Source of the DNA: Semisulcospira habei
Taxonomy: Eukaryota; Mollusca; Gastropoda; Semisulcospiridae
Direction: 5' to 3'
NCBI GenBank assembly: GCA_036245525.1
Contig: BTPG01000005.1
Location: forward strand, 205,742,030 to 205,806,029
Length of the DNA: 64,000 nt
The position numbers and the translations under genes were made by a program. This document shows, one piece after another, positions 21,844-35,233 of this stretch; within the stretch, counting starts at the first letter, position 1; the number at the start of each line of letters is the position of its first letter. The notes below the pieces were generated by a model that saw only the letters and a list, made by a program, of their open reading frames with translations, was not told the origin of the DNA and did no database searches.

Positions 21844-24065
21844 TGTGACAGAGCCGAGGGGATGTGATGATGTGCAGGTGGTGTGGGTTGTGTTTGACAA
21901 AACGGAGCTAACTCCTGTCCATGGTTCTGATTCTTGTATTTCATAACCAACAAAAAGCAATACCTGAAAAATAAAAAATAAAAGGATATAAGCAAACAAT
22001 GTTAAAGAATATGAAACTAAGGAAAAGGAAAATGTCATGTACCAGTAGCCAACTATACCAAAGTAGTACTAATAAAACCACTAAATCTCTACTCAAAGAC
22101 TAAATACTAACATACACAAATTAGGAGGCCAATAAGCTTCAATATAGTCTTACAGAAGCGAGCCACTATGATTAGAAATCATAGAGGTACGCTACCGTAA
22201 ATATGGCCACAAACAACTAATGACTGCACTAGCGGCAGCATGACAGATGCGCTCCAATAGGCATAGAAATCCTAGAGGTGGGCACCTGCATGCAACAAAT
22301 ATAGCTGCCACGTTCCCGTAGGATTCAGAATCCTAGGGGTGCGCAACTGTGTTTAACAGAATTGAGTTACTCCCGATTCTAAACCAAATCATAACCGATG
22401 AATTATCATTAAGATAACTAGTAACTATTACCCGTGTTATCAGCCACGTTCCCGTAGGATCGAGGATTATGGTTGCAGAAGCGTTCCCGTATGATCGGGG
22501 ATCATAGGGGCGCGCACCTGCATCTTTGGTAAAACATGTTCACACGCTGATGCATGACTAACACAAATATAAATAAACAAAATCAATGAGTAACTATGTA
22601 ATTGCATGGCTAAATGGCAAGTACTTAATTCATGGCGCCAAGTAAACAACTAAGCCATGGCAATGCATAAACAAACATAGCGGATAGTAGTGACGTCAAT
22701 GAGTAGCGCGGAAAAGAGACACAGGTAAGGGGGTACTAGCGAAGTGATAGACAAAGGAGAGAGAAGACAGAGCATTGAGTCAAAATAGCAAGGGAGCACA
22801 ACATAAAAATAGATACCAAATTTACTAACATAAATTAAACAAAGCGATGCTGATACCTCAAGATTGTCAACCTCGAATAACTATATTCTCCTTAAATCAG
22901 AATTAGATTCAAGTTCTGACGCAAGTACTACAAACTGTGGTGATCTCAACAATCACACTGTAATGACTTAAAATTCAAATCTAAACGTACACTCGATCAT
23001 GGCGGTGACGCTATCGCCACTCCACGACCGGTCATGGTACTATTTCTAATGAAGGGATCTTTAAAGACTCGGTAAACTACACAAACTCTCAATCGTTCCC
23101 ACAAGACAGTAATAATGATCGAGCCAAAACTACATTCTCCAACTTTGAGCACTGACATTACAAATAGGAACAAAAAGAGAAACCACCACAAAGTTATAAT
23201 GTAAATCGCAACATTGTCAAAAGCGGAAACACATTATCCAAAACTGGCTTCCTAAAATGCGAGGTCTGACAATAATGAAGATCAACATCAAGAAAATCAT
23301 CACTAGCAAAAACACACAATGAATATGTACACAATATAATCACTACTTACAGGGCACTCGACCCGCAGTCCAGTTTCCAGAAACAATAAAATACTCGATG
23401 TGAAGCCGGCCGCACGCTACTAGCTACACGCACTGATATAGTGGTACGCAAATAGTCAGTCTTCTAAGTGCGCCGGATGCTCGGCTTTAAATAGGCTTAG
23501 CGCGGGCCGCGGAGAGAGCAACTCCCTCGCGTAGGCGAAACGGCTCGGCTAGACAAAGAAACTAGCAAAAACTGTGCTAGTTCCTACCTGAATAAACTTT
23601 AATAACTAGCGAACTATACATTCAATACTAATATATCTTAGCGTTTCCGAAAGGGAATTTAAAGGGCTTTTCAGTGAACTAAATTAGAAAACGCTTAACA
23701 CTAAACTGAATTTAATATGATTTTTTAATGACTGTCACACAAGCGAAGTGAAACGCGAAAAAGCATTGAAAAACGTAAATCTAACTAAGACTGGTTACAG
23801 ATCGTATAAAACCAAATAGATATTCTAAAAGCAGGAACTGTGCTGAATCTAATGACTATCGAAACAGCTTTCTACGTTTAATAGTACGGATGCTATGAGG
23901 CTTCAAAAATAAACCCAAAACACAAGTTACAAAACCATTACTAAAACAGACGACTCGCCGCGACACGCAAGTGGTGCCGTCACGGCTAGCGGCTGAACCG
24001 GGGAACCTCAGACGTGGACTAAAAATAACTACATTGGGGACAGAGGCTTATGGCGCTCTGCTACA
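21844..24065. mobile_element. 2.2-kb TG...CA element, solo-LTR-like
   Basis: It splits the LINE codon series D-L-E | R-R-I-Q. It begins TGTGACAG and ends CTGCTACA, flanked by TGAG (21840-21843) and GGAG (24066-24069), a 4-bp duplication with one change. No RT, integrase or transposase frame is visible. A TATTTAAA box lies at about 23486-23493 (it reads on either strand) in the GC-rich part. The TG/CA ends and short duplication fit a long solo LTR. A non-autonomous DNA element is the alternative. Confidence 0.55.
22170..22530. repeat. Internal hairpin-unit repeats in the 2.2-kb element
   Basis: At least four imperfect units of the form CGTTCCCGTAGGAT ... ATCCTAGGGGTGCGCACCTGCAT, near 22180, 22265, 22310, 22445 and 22485. 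Each unit has a GGAT/ATCC-type mini-inverted repeat. Confidence 0.6.
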
Positions 24066-24451
24066 GGAGGATACAAGCCACTGAAATGCGATGTTTTCGA
24101 AGACTACTTGGCATTTCATACAGAGATCACATCACGAACGAGGAAGTGGGAAGCATAATCAGGCAAGCCATCGGGCCCTATGAAGACCTATTAGCCAATG
24201 TGAAAAAAAACGCAAACTGAAGTGGTATGGGCATGTTACGCGTTCAGCAGGGCTTGCCAAAACAATCCTGCAAGGCACTGTGCAAAGAGGACGATGGAGA
24301 GGAAGACAGAGGAAAAGATGGGAGGACAATATCTCAGAGTGGACAGGAATGAGGCTGAGTGATACGCTAAGAATGGCAGAGAACAGAGAGCAATGGAGGG
24401 AGCTGGTTGCCAAGTCATCAGTGGTGCCCCAACGGTCGGCAAGACTACGGG

Positions 24452-24554
<103 letters not shown>

Positions 24555-24557
24555 TAA

Positions 24558-24818
24558 AAGGGCAAGCTCAAGCGAGCTACAGAAGTTTTTGGAAATTCAA
24601 ATCGATTTATATTTGACAATTTGGGCTGAAATTGATACCAAAGTCGTGGGGGAGGAAGAGCCGGAGTACCCGGAGAAAGAACCCCCGACGGTCCGCCTGA
24701 ATTAACGGTGACACTTACTAGAGGAGAAAAATCCGACGCAGGAACCCGGTATCGAACCTCGCACCTCATTTAGCATTGGTGGCAGGCGCCTTAACCACTG
24801 CGCCACGGACCGCCCCTC
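24558..24818 (-). mobile_element. tRNA-derived SINE, 5' portion of split copy
   Basis: On the minus strand it begins GGCGGTCCGTGGCGCAGTGG (box A inside), with box B-like GGTTCGATACC and then the CCGGGTACTCCGG block. It runs down to AGCTCGCTTGAGCTTGCCC, where the LINE insertion cuts it. It is continuous in logic with 18705-18862. Confidence 0.85.
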
Positions 24819-25044
24819 AACGTAACCGTAAACGTAACTTCACGCTAGCAACAACTTCAACATCACTGACACCAACTTCATTGTAATGGAAGAATATCAT
24901 TTAAGAATTAAGATTTAACAATGTAATTTACTCTCTCGCAACAACAACAACAACAACAACAACAAATCCTGGCTCTTAAAATAATACGTCCATCATGCCT
25001 CTTTCTTTACAAAACGGTCGGCATGGCCTACATGGACAGAACAT
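24819..25044. other. Spacer with (CAA)n
   Basis: Short CAA array at 24940-24965; nothing else is seen. Confidence 0.4.
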
Positions 25045-25112
25045 CCCAGTGCGCAAAAATCATCGGGCCGACGTCGGCCGCCGTTGGCCCGATGGCCTTT
25101 TGCGCACTGGGG
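25045..25112. repeat. Family C hairpin
   Basis: CCCAGTGCGCAAAA-TCATCGGGCC ... GGCCCGATGG-CCTTTTGCGCACTGGG, with an inner GACGTCGGCCGCCGTT loop. The arms are near perfect. Confidence 0.85.
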
Positions 25113-25384
25113 TACTAACTTTGGTTGGTTGGTTAGTTCGGGTTTAACGTCCACAGCACCAAGGTGATCATGGACGGCCCTGACGGGCGAGTTATGGGGG
25201 ACAGGGAAATCTATTGCTTATATATATATATAACGCTTATAACGAGGTCGGATACTACAAAAGTCGGATATAACAACACGTTTTCAGAGGTCACGAAAAC
25301 GCTGACCCTCTTCATACAAATTGCTTCGCTTATAACAAACTTCAGATGTAACAAGGAACACGTTTGTGTCCCCAGGCGATTTGT

Positions 25385-25586
25385 CATATCTGTCTTTTTT
25401 AAAGTCCCTTCTATTTATAGAAGAGAATTTTTAGGATGGCTCGCGGTGGGGCGAATTTAATAGCAGGTCCATGATGTCAAAGGCGAGCAGGCCTAAACCT
25501 CTGACAACTAAAGTAACAAGATAAAAATTACGTCATGTCTAATTACGCTAACCTCGCTGCTGAACGTACATTTGGCGCGAAGCGCC

Positions 25587-25647
<61 letters not shown>

Positions 25648-25667
25648 TGTGTGCCGTGTGTGTGTGT

Positions 25668-25706
<39 letters not shown>

Positions 25707-26050
25707 CGTGTGTGTGTGCGTATGTATGTAAACCGCACTAGAATTGCCGATATTTATGTACGCACAAGCTTCAAACTTGGCGCAATACTAAAGCTTGTGC
25801 TACAAGGGGTAAAGAGTGCCTCCGAGCATATTGCAATTGGATGTCTCATTGAAGACACAAAAGACCGTTTATAGAAAGTCAGTTGACCCAGATTAAAGTC
25901 CGTAATATTTGTCATATTTACTTAAACTTTTAGATATAGCTAGTCTGGAAAAAGACATTGGATGAGTCCGTTAGCCAGCTTTGTATCCTTTCAACTTCTT
26001 CTGTAAAAATTAATTATTTTCGGGGAAAAAAAAAAAATAAACAAGATGAG
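25385..26050 (+). repeat. Family E repeat, microsatellite-cored
   Basis: The left arm (CCCTTCTATTTATAGAAG hairpin, CCATGATGTCAAAGGCG, AAGTAACAAGATAAAAAT, GAACGTACATTTGGCGCGAAGCGCC) leads into about 110 bp of TG. The right arm follows (CTTCAAACTTGGCGCAATAC, GAGCATATTGCAATTGGATG, GTCAGTTGACCCAGATTA, GAGTCCGTTAGCCAGC). The copy at 63200-64000 has the same order, and the one at 26990-27630 is inverted. Confidence 0.85.
25590..25728. repeat. (TG)n core of family E
   Basis: TG repeats with a few TGCG and TATG units. Confidence 0.9.
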
Positions 26051-26989
26051 GATTTCATCCCAAAGTCTACCGTATTTTTTGGAGCTCACGTGCGTTTTTC
26101 TTTGAGAAACATTCAGAGTTGTTCATATTTTCAAGCTTATCCTTCAAATCCATCTCCCTCCTCTCTAAGCCAACCGCCTTTGCTCAACACACACGCACAC
26201 AAATAAAGACGGACATACAGCGCTTCCCGACATTAGTACGCTCTGTATGCTGAAGTAGCGACAGGAATTCTGAAGAAGAAGAATAGCACGAGCAGCAAAA
26301 TGACGTCACTAAAAGCTTCTCGTCATGGCATCGCTGGTCTCACGACGTCGTGTACACTGTGACGAATTCGATGTTTCACGTCACTCATCTGAAAGGCATG
26401 CTCTTCCAAAGCTGACTGTTTTCTTCCACAAGGCCTCTTTCAGGGCTGACTGTTTGGTGGGAGTAAATAGTGGCACCAAAACTTGCAAAAATGAATTAAT
26501 TATTATTGAAAAAGTTGAAAAGTTACAACGCTTGATTACGAACTCATTCAGTATCTCCCTTTACCCCCCCCCCCCTCCCTTCCCCCGCGTGATCCGCACG
26601 GCAATGGTACACACACAAACACAAACGGCAGAATGGCACACACAAACACAGACGACAGACACACGGCGCTTCCTACCGGTTATACGTTCTGTGGGCTGGC
26701 ATAGCCACAACCATTTTAAAGAATACAACCATTTTGAAGAATAAGGTGGAATGACCCACGCCACCAAAGCCTCTTCTGTATGAGCTTGCATGAATATTCC
26801 ACATTTTCTACAATACTTTCGCAAATATCATACAAAACTAAATGAAGGAGAACATCGCACCAGCTCATAAACATGTAAAAACACTGACGTGCTGGTGATT
26901 TGCGTCAATTGGGAACATTGTATAAAACACTGACGCGTTTGGTGCGTTTACGTCACCGTTTCGATTCGTCTGACTTCTGACATTTTTTT
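26051..26989. other. Spacer between opposed family E copies
   Basis: No gene is seen. CA-rich stretches occur at 26190-26205 and 26600-26665. Two weakly similar segments (26200-26260 and 26640-26700) share ACAGACG...GCGCTTCC...TACG(C/T)TCTGT, so they may be direct-repeat ends of the flanking elements. Confidence 0.4.
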
Positions 26990-27339
26990 CCGCATTGAAC
27001 GTTTATTTTCGAAACAGTTGAAGAGGTACAAAGCTGGCTAACGAACGCATCCAATGTCTTTCTGCAAACTAGCCATATCCAAAATTTCAAGTGCATATAA
27101 TCAAAATTGCGGACTCTAATCTGGGTCAACAGACTTTCAATAAAACGTCTTTTATGTCTTCAGTGAGACATACAATTAAAATATGCTCGGAAAATCTCTT
27201 AACCACCCACTTAATAAAGTATTTTGTTAAGTTACAAGTTTGTGCGTACGGTAATATCGGAGAATCTCGTGTTTACACACATACGCACGCAAACCCACAT
27301 ACATACATACATACATACATACATACATACATACATACA

Positions 27340-27371
<32 letters not shown>

Positions 27372-27630
27372 CATACATACAAACATACATACATACATAC
27401 ATACATACATACATACATACATACACTGATGATACGCACATACGGCACTTCGCGCCAAAAAGACGTTCAACAGAAAGGTTAGAGTGGCTAGACATTTTTA
27501 TCATGTTACTTCTTTGCGAGACCATGAGCCCCGCCTGCCTGTTATGTCCTTTGCATTCTTCGGAAACCGCTCCGACCAGCCCTATCCTAACGTCTACCGT
27601 ATTTTCAATATGGCAGGCAAAAACCTTGAC
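26990..27630 (-). repeat. Family E repeat, inverted copy with (CATA)n
   Basis: On the minus strand it carries the same left-arm landmarks (TACGGTAG, GGGCTGGTCGG, GAACGTCTTTTTGGCGCGAAG) and right-arm landmarks (AGTCCGCAATTTTGAT, GTTAGCCAGCTTTGTACC). The core, however, is a TATG tetranucleotide array (27298-27425) where other copies have TG. Confidence 0.8.
27298..27425. repeat. (CATA)n microsatellite
   Basis: About 128 bp, 32 units, with two interruptions. Confidence 0.95.
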
Positions 27631-27640
27631 ATCTGGGATC

Positions 27641-27840
27641 GGGTGCACAACAGCCTTCTAACTCTTAAAACAGTGTTAAAAGTGAAAATTTACAAACGTT
27701 TTGTAAAAATCGTGTTTAGCGCACTTAGATGCGGTGCACGACAGGCTTCTAACTCTTAACTTGAACAGTTTTAAAAGTAAAAATTAAAAATCGTTTTTAA
27801 ACATCGTGCTTAGCGCACTTAAATGCGGTGCACGGAAGAT
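27641..27840. repeat. Tandem duplication, about 95-bp unit
   Basis: GGTGCACAACAGCCTTCTAA ... GCGCACTTAGATGC is followed by GGTGCACGACAGGCTTCTAA ... GCGCACTTAAATGC and a third start GGTGCACGGAAG. Confidence 0.7.
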
Positions 27841-28099
27841 TTAAGACTGTTAGAAGTGCTTGGAGCTATTCTAAACGTGCTAAAACGCTTTTAAACTGAA
27901 TGGACGCTGAATGGGCGCCATTTTCAATAAGCCGCTTCATTGAATTCGACAACATCAGCGAAGAAAAGAGAGATCACTGCATTTTTTGACGGTTTCAGCG
28001 TTTGAGATTTACTGAGAAGCTCTGAAAAGCCTTGGGAAGTGAAATATTGTCGGAGAGATCGGCGGAAGTCAGCTGGCGTACCACAACCTGGCTTTGTTT

Positions 28100-28680
28100 A
28101 TAATTATAATTAGGTCGATTACCATCAATGCCACAACAAGCCTTTCAAAATCTATGGGAAAAGGAATTCCATCACTCAAAAAGAGGTAGACGTAAAGGCC
28201 TCACAAGGATCCTAAACAACGTACCCATCCTACTTTCAGGCAAAAGGAAAGACCAAACCCGACTAACAAGAATCAGACTAGGGGGCGAGACATACCTGGT
28301 CCACCCCAACCCAGTCATATGTACATGCGGCCACACACTCACAACAGAACATGTACTCCTAGACTGCCCAACCATAAACCACGCCAGAGCTAGACTAGAA
28401 GACATATTAAACTCACCCCTTACACTGGAAGGTCTCATAAACCCCACCCCAGACACCTGGCACACCACCACAAACCACACAATGCAACTACTTAACAAAC
28501 ACCCCCTGATCCAACACATCTAAACAAACAAACCGTCACTGGCAAGAACGAAGGAGAATCACCTCTCCACACACCCCCCCCCCCCCCACCCCCACAACTC
28601 GACCACCCCCCACCCCCCCCCCCCCCCCCTCTTAGGGCGCGGTCGGCCATGATACTAGATTTAAAAAAAAAAAAAAAAAA
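28100..28680 (+). pseudogene. LINE 3' end with poly(A)
   Basis: The open frame at 28128-28523 encodes the end of a LINE RT protein, with a zinc-knuckle-like CTCGHTLTTEHVLLDC near 28321-28368. It is 5' truncated, with no RT domain. A C-rich 3' UTR and a run of about 18 A at 28663-28681 follow. It is a separate LINE family from the others here. Confidence 0.6.
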
Positions 28681-28770
28681 ACTAGCGATGCGCGGGCATC
28701 AGCGACAGACAGCCAGAGCGACCCCCCCCCCTCCCCCAACCCCATTGACCCCCCCCCTCTCCCCCCCGGA
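28562..28770. repeat. C-rich low-complexity tract
   Basis: Several C runs of 8-17 split by short words, on either side of the poly(A). Confidence 0.85.
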
Positions 28771-29567
28771 CGAAATCATCAGCGCCAGCTGGAAGTCCTT
28801 GTCCCTTCAATAATAGCATAGCATAGCATGCCACAACAGCGCAGTCAGTAAGACTCGCGCTCAAAAATGACCTTTTGAAACCACACCTGGCGTGGTTCGA
28901 GCCACAGCCTTTCCGTTTTTCTTTTCTTTTAGTTTTCTTGTTTGTTTGTTGTTATTGTGCTGCACGTATTTAATTATTTCCATATTCCTCCAGCAGGACT
29001 ACTTTCTCTGACGAGGACATTTTTATTATTATTATTATTATTTTATTTTTGGGTGTGCAAATGAGTCTCCGCCGGACTTGGAGCAGCCATCTTGGAATGG
29101 AACTAATGTGTTTTGACGCTATAAAGTTAAATGAGGTCAGTCTTATAGGTGTTAGTTCTTGCTTTGGTTTTTTTTTTTGTTTTTTTTAGGAACTTTCAGT
29201 TCGTCAGCTATTGTTTCACGTCATACCTTCCGCTGCATCCTCATAATCAGAAAAAAATAAGTTGCAAATTGTGTACTTGTTTGTATACATATTCTGATCA
29301 GGCCTAAATATTAATCAATTGTAGTGTAACTGTCTTTGCTAATAGTGTTTATTTTTTCATTGGGATTTTCTCTCTATACTAGTAATTATAAATCTTTATT
29401 GCAAATGAACTATTCAAGGAACCCCCTCTCAATCTCTTTATATATCGGTGACGTAGTGCGGTAGACAAGTTTTAGCTAAAACGTTGTTAACTTTTTTAGA
29501 ATCGTGTCGTGCACGAGTTTTTAAAGTGTTTTAAAACCTCTATAACTAAAACGATTATAACTATAAA
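28771..29567. other. No gene seen
   Basis: AT-rich, with a short ATT array (29025-29042). Probably host intron 2 sequence plus the LINE upstream boundary. Confidence 0.35.
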
Positions 29568-31512
<1,945 letters not shown>

Positions 31513-31524
31513 ACATATGCGCTC

Positions 31525-31592
31525 ATCTCCTAGAGGCATAGATCCTCATGTGGCATGAGGATCTAAGCCTCTTGGAGATGTTTGGAGTGCTC
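31525..31592. repeat. Family B hairpin
   Basis: ATCTCCTAGAGGCATAGATC-CTCATG-TGGCATGAGGATC ... GCCTCTTGGAGATGTTTGGAG, with a short loop. Confidence 0.8.
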
Positions 31593-32177
31593 GCACGCAC
31601 GCATGCACACGCACACGCACGCGCACGCGCACACACACAGCGACGCGCTCACAGAACAGAAACTGCATGCAGGTGTTAATATATCATGTAGGTAAAGTCA
31701 ACTGCTTTCACGCAAATTATAGCAAAACTGAAATTGTACCGCGAAATTCTAGTTTTGTCACCATTTTCTCAAGTCTTGAAGCGAAAGTGAAACTCACATC
31801 ACGTTAAATATAAAATTACGTAAAAACAAAAAATACGTCATGACAAATGAATGTTTGCCAAACCAATGACGCGTACGCACTGCGCCCCTTTTAGAATTCA
31901 TAGTGGCGCATTGGCTGATCTGCTAGGCTTTTCAGCAAAAGATATTTCAACATCAGCATCAGGGCAAAGACAAAAGGTAGAGGCCCTTGACAGCGAGGAA
32001 AGCTCTCATATAGTGGGTTATGGTTCATCCCATCTTGTACTGTATTTGCAAGGGACATAAGGTCACAGGAGCATCTACACTGAGCCGCATGGGCTGATGA
32101 GAATGCGTCCCCCGTGCTCCTCGTTTTGAGGGGTGTGTGTAGGATTAGGCGTGAGCGCGGTGAGTATGGATACTTAC

Positions 32178-32290
32178 ACACTGGTACGTGAGTTGCTGAG
32201 CTGTCGCTATGTACTGCTGCAGGTACTCGACGTCCTGCCATGTCGGCTGCATCTGAGGCTGCCTTTCTACCCTAGGTACAGCTTCTAGTT
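32178..32290 (-). CDS. Host gene exon 2
   Basis: This 113-bp exon of the minus-strand secreted-protein gene encodes residues 22-59. The acceptor GCGTGCAG lies at 32292/32291, just after a TG-rich tract. The donor TGT|GTAAGT is a perfect consensus. It begins with two bases that complete the codon left by exon 1 (G+AA, Glu) and ends on a whole codon. The product reads ELEAVPRVERQPQMQ, then PTWQDVEYLQQYIATAQQLTYQC: Gln/Tyr-rich with a single terminal Cys, like the start of exon 3. The VERQ stretch may follow a propeptide, but this is not certain. Confidence 0.65.
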
Positions 32291-32311
32291 CTGCACGCAC
32301 GCACGCAAGCA

Positions 32312-32313
<2 letters not shown>

Positions 32314-32408
<95 letters not shown>
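32314..32408. repeat. (CA)n microsatellite next to exon 2
   Basis: About 95 bp, uninterrupted. On the transcribed strand it is a UG array about 22 bases upstream of the exon 2 acceptor. Confidence 0.95.
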
Positions 32409-32410
<2 letters not shown>

Positions 32411-32525
32411 TGACAACCCTGCTTCTATGCAGAAAGACACATTTACTCACTGTGCCCGAGGTACGAAATACCAACGTTTTTGAGTTATCCTGAGAGAACT
32501 GAACTGCATTACAATTCAGGAGACA

Positions 32526-32621
32526 GATCGACCACGATAGTTCAAGGGTGGTGGTAGAATAGCTTGGCGCCTATCGGCGCCAAGCTATTCTACCACCACC
32601 CTTGAACTATCATGGTCGAGT
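32526..32621. repeat. Family D' hairpin with paired changes
   Basis: Near-perfect hairpin. Where other D' copies read GTGCCAGAA / TTCTGGCAC, this one reads GTGGTAGAA / TTCTACCAC, so both arms changed together. Confidence 0.9.
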
Positions 32622-32862
32622 CATATCTTGCTGTGGTGTGTCGCGAGCAGAATGAGTTCAGCTACTCTTCCATAACACGAATCCGATACGAATTTGAACC
32701 GCATCCGCAGCGGGTCCGAAACAGAAAAGTTCGTGGAAGTTCTTTTCATGTTTGAGTGTTTACATATGCCCGATGCGATACACGAATTCGCATCGGAGGA
32801 AAATTGCGTCACCGATCGTATTCGCATCGAATTCGTCCTTATGGAATCGTATTTATTAATAA

Positions 32863-33136
<274 letters not shown>

Positions 33137-33210
33137 GTATTAATTGGCGCTTTGTCCGAATTGAAAATCGGCTCAAAGCGCCGCCGCGAACTGAACCCAA
33201 CAAGCACTGA
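33137..33210 (-). mobile_element. SINE 3' fragment
   Basis: On the minus strand, GCGGCGCTTTGAGCCGATTT ... AAAGCGCCAAT, then (ATT)n. Same family as 16484-16905. Confidence 0.7.
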
Positions 33211-33419
33211 AGTTCGTGTCCATTGTTTTCTTTTGAGAAATTACACCTCGAGTCTAACACCTCGGACATTTTGATTAGGGTCTGGTAATGACATCTGACG
33301 GTTATCAGCGCAGTATCAAACAAAATTTGGCTCAATGTAATATAACAACATACAATGAAAACCTGCCGTTCACAGTAATATACATAATACAGTAGACCAG
33401 CGGTAACATGTAGTCCTTA

Positions 33420-33907
33420 AGGCCCCGCCACACATGCCCGATTTTGAGGCCGATTCCCGATCAGTTTCTAATCGGTAGGTGATCGGGCCGGACTATAAAA
33501 ACGTGTGCACTGCCACACATTTCCCGACTTGTTTAGCCGACAGTTTGAACCGAAGATCAAAGTCGTTCCCTGTTTCTGCAAAATGGCTGCTAGTTTTGAC
33601 AGTGATGATGATGTGCTTGCATTATCAGAAGTTTTGCCTCATATTCGGGAAGAGGCGGAAAAGACATCGGCAACGATGGTGGTACTGATCTTCCGCCATT
33701 TTCAAACTGAAACGACGGGCTTTGCGAGACGCGCTCTGATTGGTTGAAGCTTACGATCGGGGCCGATTCGGATCGGAAGAATAGAGCAGGTTCTAGACAC
33801 CCGATTCCCAGCCGATTGGGACCGGATCGGATAATTGACGTCATCCGATCGCGATCGGATCGGAATCGGCTTCAAAATCGGGGCACAACCGGCATGTGTC
33901 GGGGCCC
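33420..33907. mobile_element. PIF/Harbinger-like MITE
   Basis: About 488 bp with long terminal inverted repeats: AGGCCCCGCCACACATG and CCGATTTTGAGGCCGATTCC on the left, matched in inverse on the right by GGAATCGGCTTCAAAATCGG ... CATGTGTCGGGGCCC. A TTA lies on each side (33417-33419, 33908-33910), as in PIF/Harbinger insertions. The inner ORF MAASFDSDDDVLALSEVLP (plus strand from 33584) may be the start of a lost transposase or accessory protein. Confidence 0.75.
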
Positions 33908-33981
33908 TTAGCCCTTAATATAGGCCTACACCTCTGCCAAATGGACGTCTTTTTTTTTTCTTTTCTGAAATCCGTATTCAT

Positions 33982-34196
33982 GTAACCCTTTCAGCTTTGA
34001 CGCACTACCTCAGGAGATGGGTCGACCATGATAATTCAAGGGTAGTGCCAGATTAGCTTGGCGCCTGTCGGCGCCAAGCAAATCTGGCACTACCCTTGAA
34101 TTATCATGGCCGATCCATCTCCTGCAACAGGTGCATAGTCGTATAGATGACGCCTCCAAAATTTGAAAAATACGTGCGTCGGGCTGAATGAGTTAA
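33982..34196. repeat. Family D hairpin element, complete
   Basis: TAACCCTTTCAG ... core stem 34011-34124 (CAGGAGATGG ... TTGGCGCC-TGTC-GGCGCCAA ... CCATCTCCTG) ... GGGCTGAATGAGTTAA. The two arms differ at a few positions. Confidence 0.9.
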
Positions 34197-34246
34197 GGAC
34201 GAAAAGCCACAACCGGCCAGGGGACATGGATACAAACGGATGTAAT

Positions 34247-34311
34247 CAAGAGACATTGATCCTCATGAGCTCCCGCGACAGCGGGGGACCCATGAGAATC
34301 AATGTCTCTTG
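34247..34311. repeat. Family A hairpin
   Basis: CAAGAGACATTGATCC ... CCCGCGACAGCGGG ... AATCAATGTCTCTTG. The A-to-T change is mirrored in both arms (CATTGAT / ATCAATG). Confidence 0.88.
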
Positions 34312-34314
34312 CAG

Positions 34315-34552
34315 TTGGATCATGTCCACGTTACCTGGATTGGATCATGTCCACGTTACCTTGATTGGATCATGTCCACGTTACCTTGATTGGATCATGT
34401 CCACGTTACCTTGATTGGATCATGTCCACGTTACCTTGATTGGATCATGTCCACGTTACCTTGATTGGATCATGTCCACGTTACCTTGATTGGATCATGT
34501 CCACGTTACCTTGATTGGATCATGTCCACGTTACCTTGATTGGGTCATGTCG
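34315..34552. repeat. 25-bp minisatellite
   Basis: About 9 head-to-tail copies of TTGGATCATGTCCACGTTACC plus TTGA. The unit start TTGGATCATG is the 3' flank of the preceding family A hairpin (GCAGTTGGATC), so the array grew from that flank. Confidence 0.95.
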
Positions 34553-34871
34553 ACATAGGTTACCCATGATGGGGTTAACAAGAATAAACCAAAAATCAGT
34601 CGGATGGTCGCACGATACATTTCGAATTTCCCGATTCAAGATTCAAGATATGTATTGTCCCAAAAGGGATATCCTTGTTACAGCTCACAGCTCATAAATA
34701 AGAGGTAAAAGGATTAGTAAGAGAACATAATCTAAAATGAAAAGAAGACTACAACCACAATACACATCACATTTTAACGATATATCACATACACGTGTAA
34801 GCTAATTAATTTAAACGCAACATTTCATGCTTATAGTTACAATATAACCACATTGTGAAAACGTTACAAAC

Positions 34872-34935
34872 CATCTTCAGCGGCCTCGCCAAGGAAAACG
34901 GCCACACAGGCCAAAAGAGCGATTTTACCAATCAT
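34872..34935 (-). CDS. Host gene exon 1: signal peptide
   Basis: This is the start of the secreted-protein gene. ATG is at 34935-34933. The 21 residues MIGKIALLACVAVFLGEAAE plus D make a typical signal peptide: Lys near the N-terminus, a hydrophobic core from Ile5 to Leu15, and a small-residue cleavage region GEA/A. The exon ends one base into codon 22, followed by GTTTGT, a usable donor with G at +5. Exon 2 supplies the two missing bases. A TATA box lies about 57 bp upstream. The frame without splicing hits a stop two codons later, which supports a splice here. Confidence 0.65.
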
Positions 34936-34990
34936 GTCTGCAAAAGTCGGACTTGAAACTTGCGTTGACTGAGGGTTTTCGGATGAAGAA

Positions 34991-34998
34991 TTTATACC
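34991..34998 (-). promoter_or_regulatory. TATA box of host gene
   Basis: GGTATAAA on the minus strand, about 57 bp upstream of the ATG. Transcription would start near 34965, giving a 5' UTR of about 30 nt. Confidence 0.5.
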
Positions 34999-35114
34999 AT
35001 GCGTCAGTGTATTGCATATCCCTTGCTTTGTGTTTTGAGAGTGCAATTATTCATCTTATCAATGTAATAAGATACAAAACACAATGTTATTTTCTGAGAG
35101 AAAAAAACCAACAA

Positions 35115-35117
<3 letters not shown>

Positions 35118-35202
<85 letters not shown>
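35118..35202. repeat. (CA)n microsatellite
   Basis: About 85 bp, roughly 120 bp upstream of the proposed host TATA box. Confidence 0.95.
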
Positions 35203-35204
<2 letters not shown>

Positions 35205-35233
35205 ATATTAGAGACACAGTCAGACTAATCCTG

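Noticed and set aside
21843..23740. GTGTGACAG at 21843 and CTGTCACAC at 23732 as terminal inverted repeats of the 2.2-kb insertion
   Set aside because: The right member lies 325 bp inside the boundary fixed by the interrupted LINE reading frame, so it does not mark the end.
24735..24818. tRNA gene on the minus strand (also near 16830-16905 and 50590)
   Set aside because: Box A and B are present, but the cloverleaf is degenerate and the sequence continues into a repeated SINE body, so these are SINE heads.
34315..34552. CRISPR-like array of regularly spaced repeats
   Set aside because: Units are directly adjacent with no spacers, and the context is eukaryotic; it is a minisatellite.
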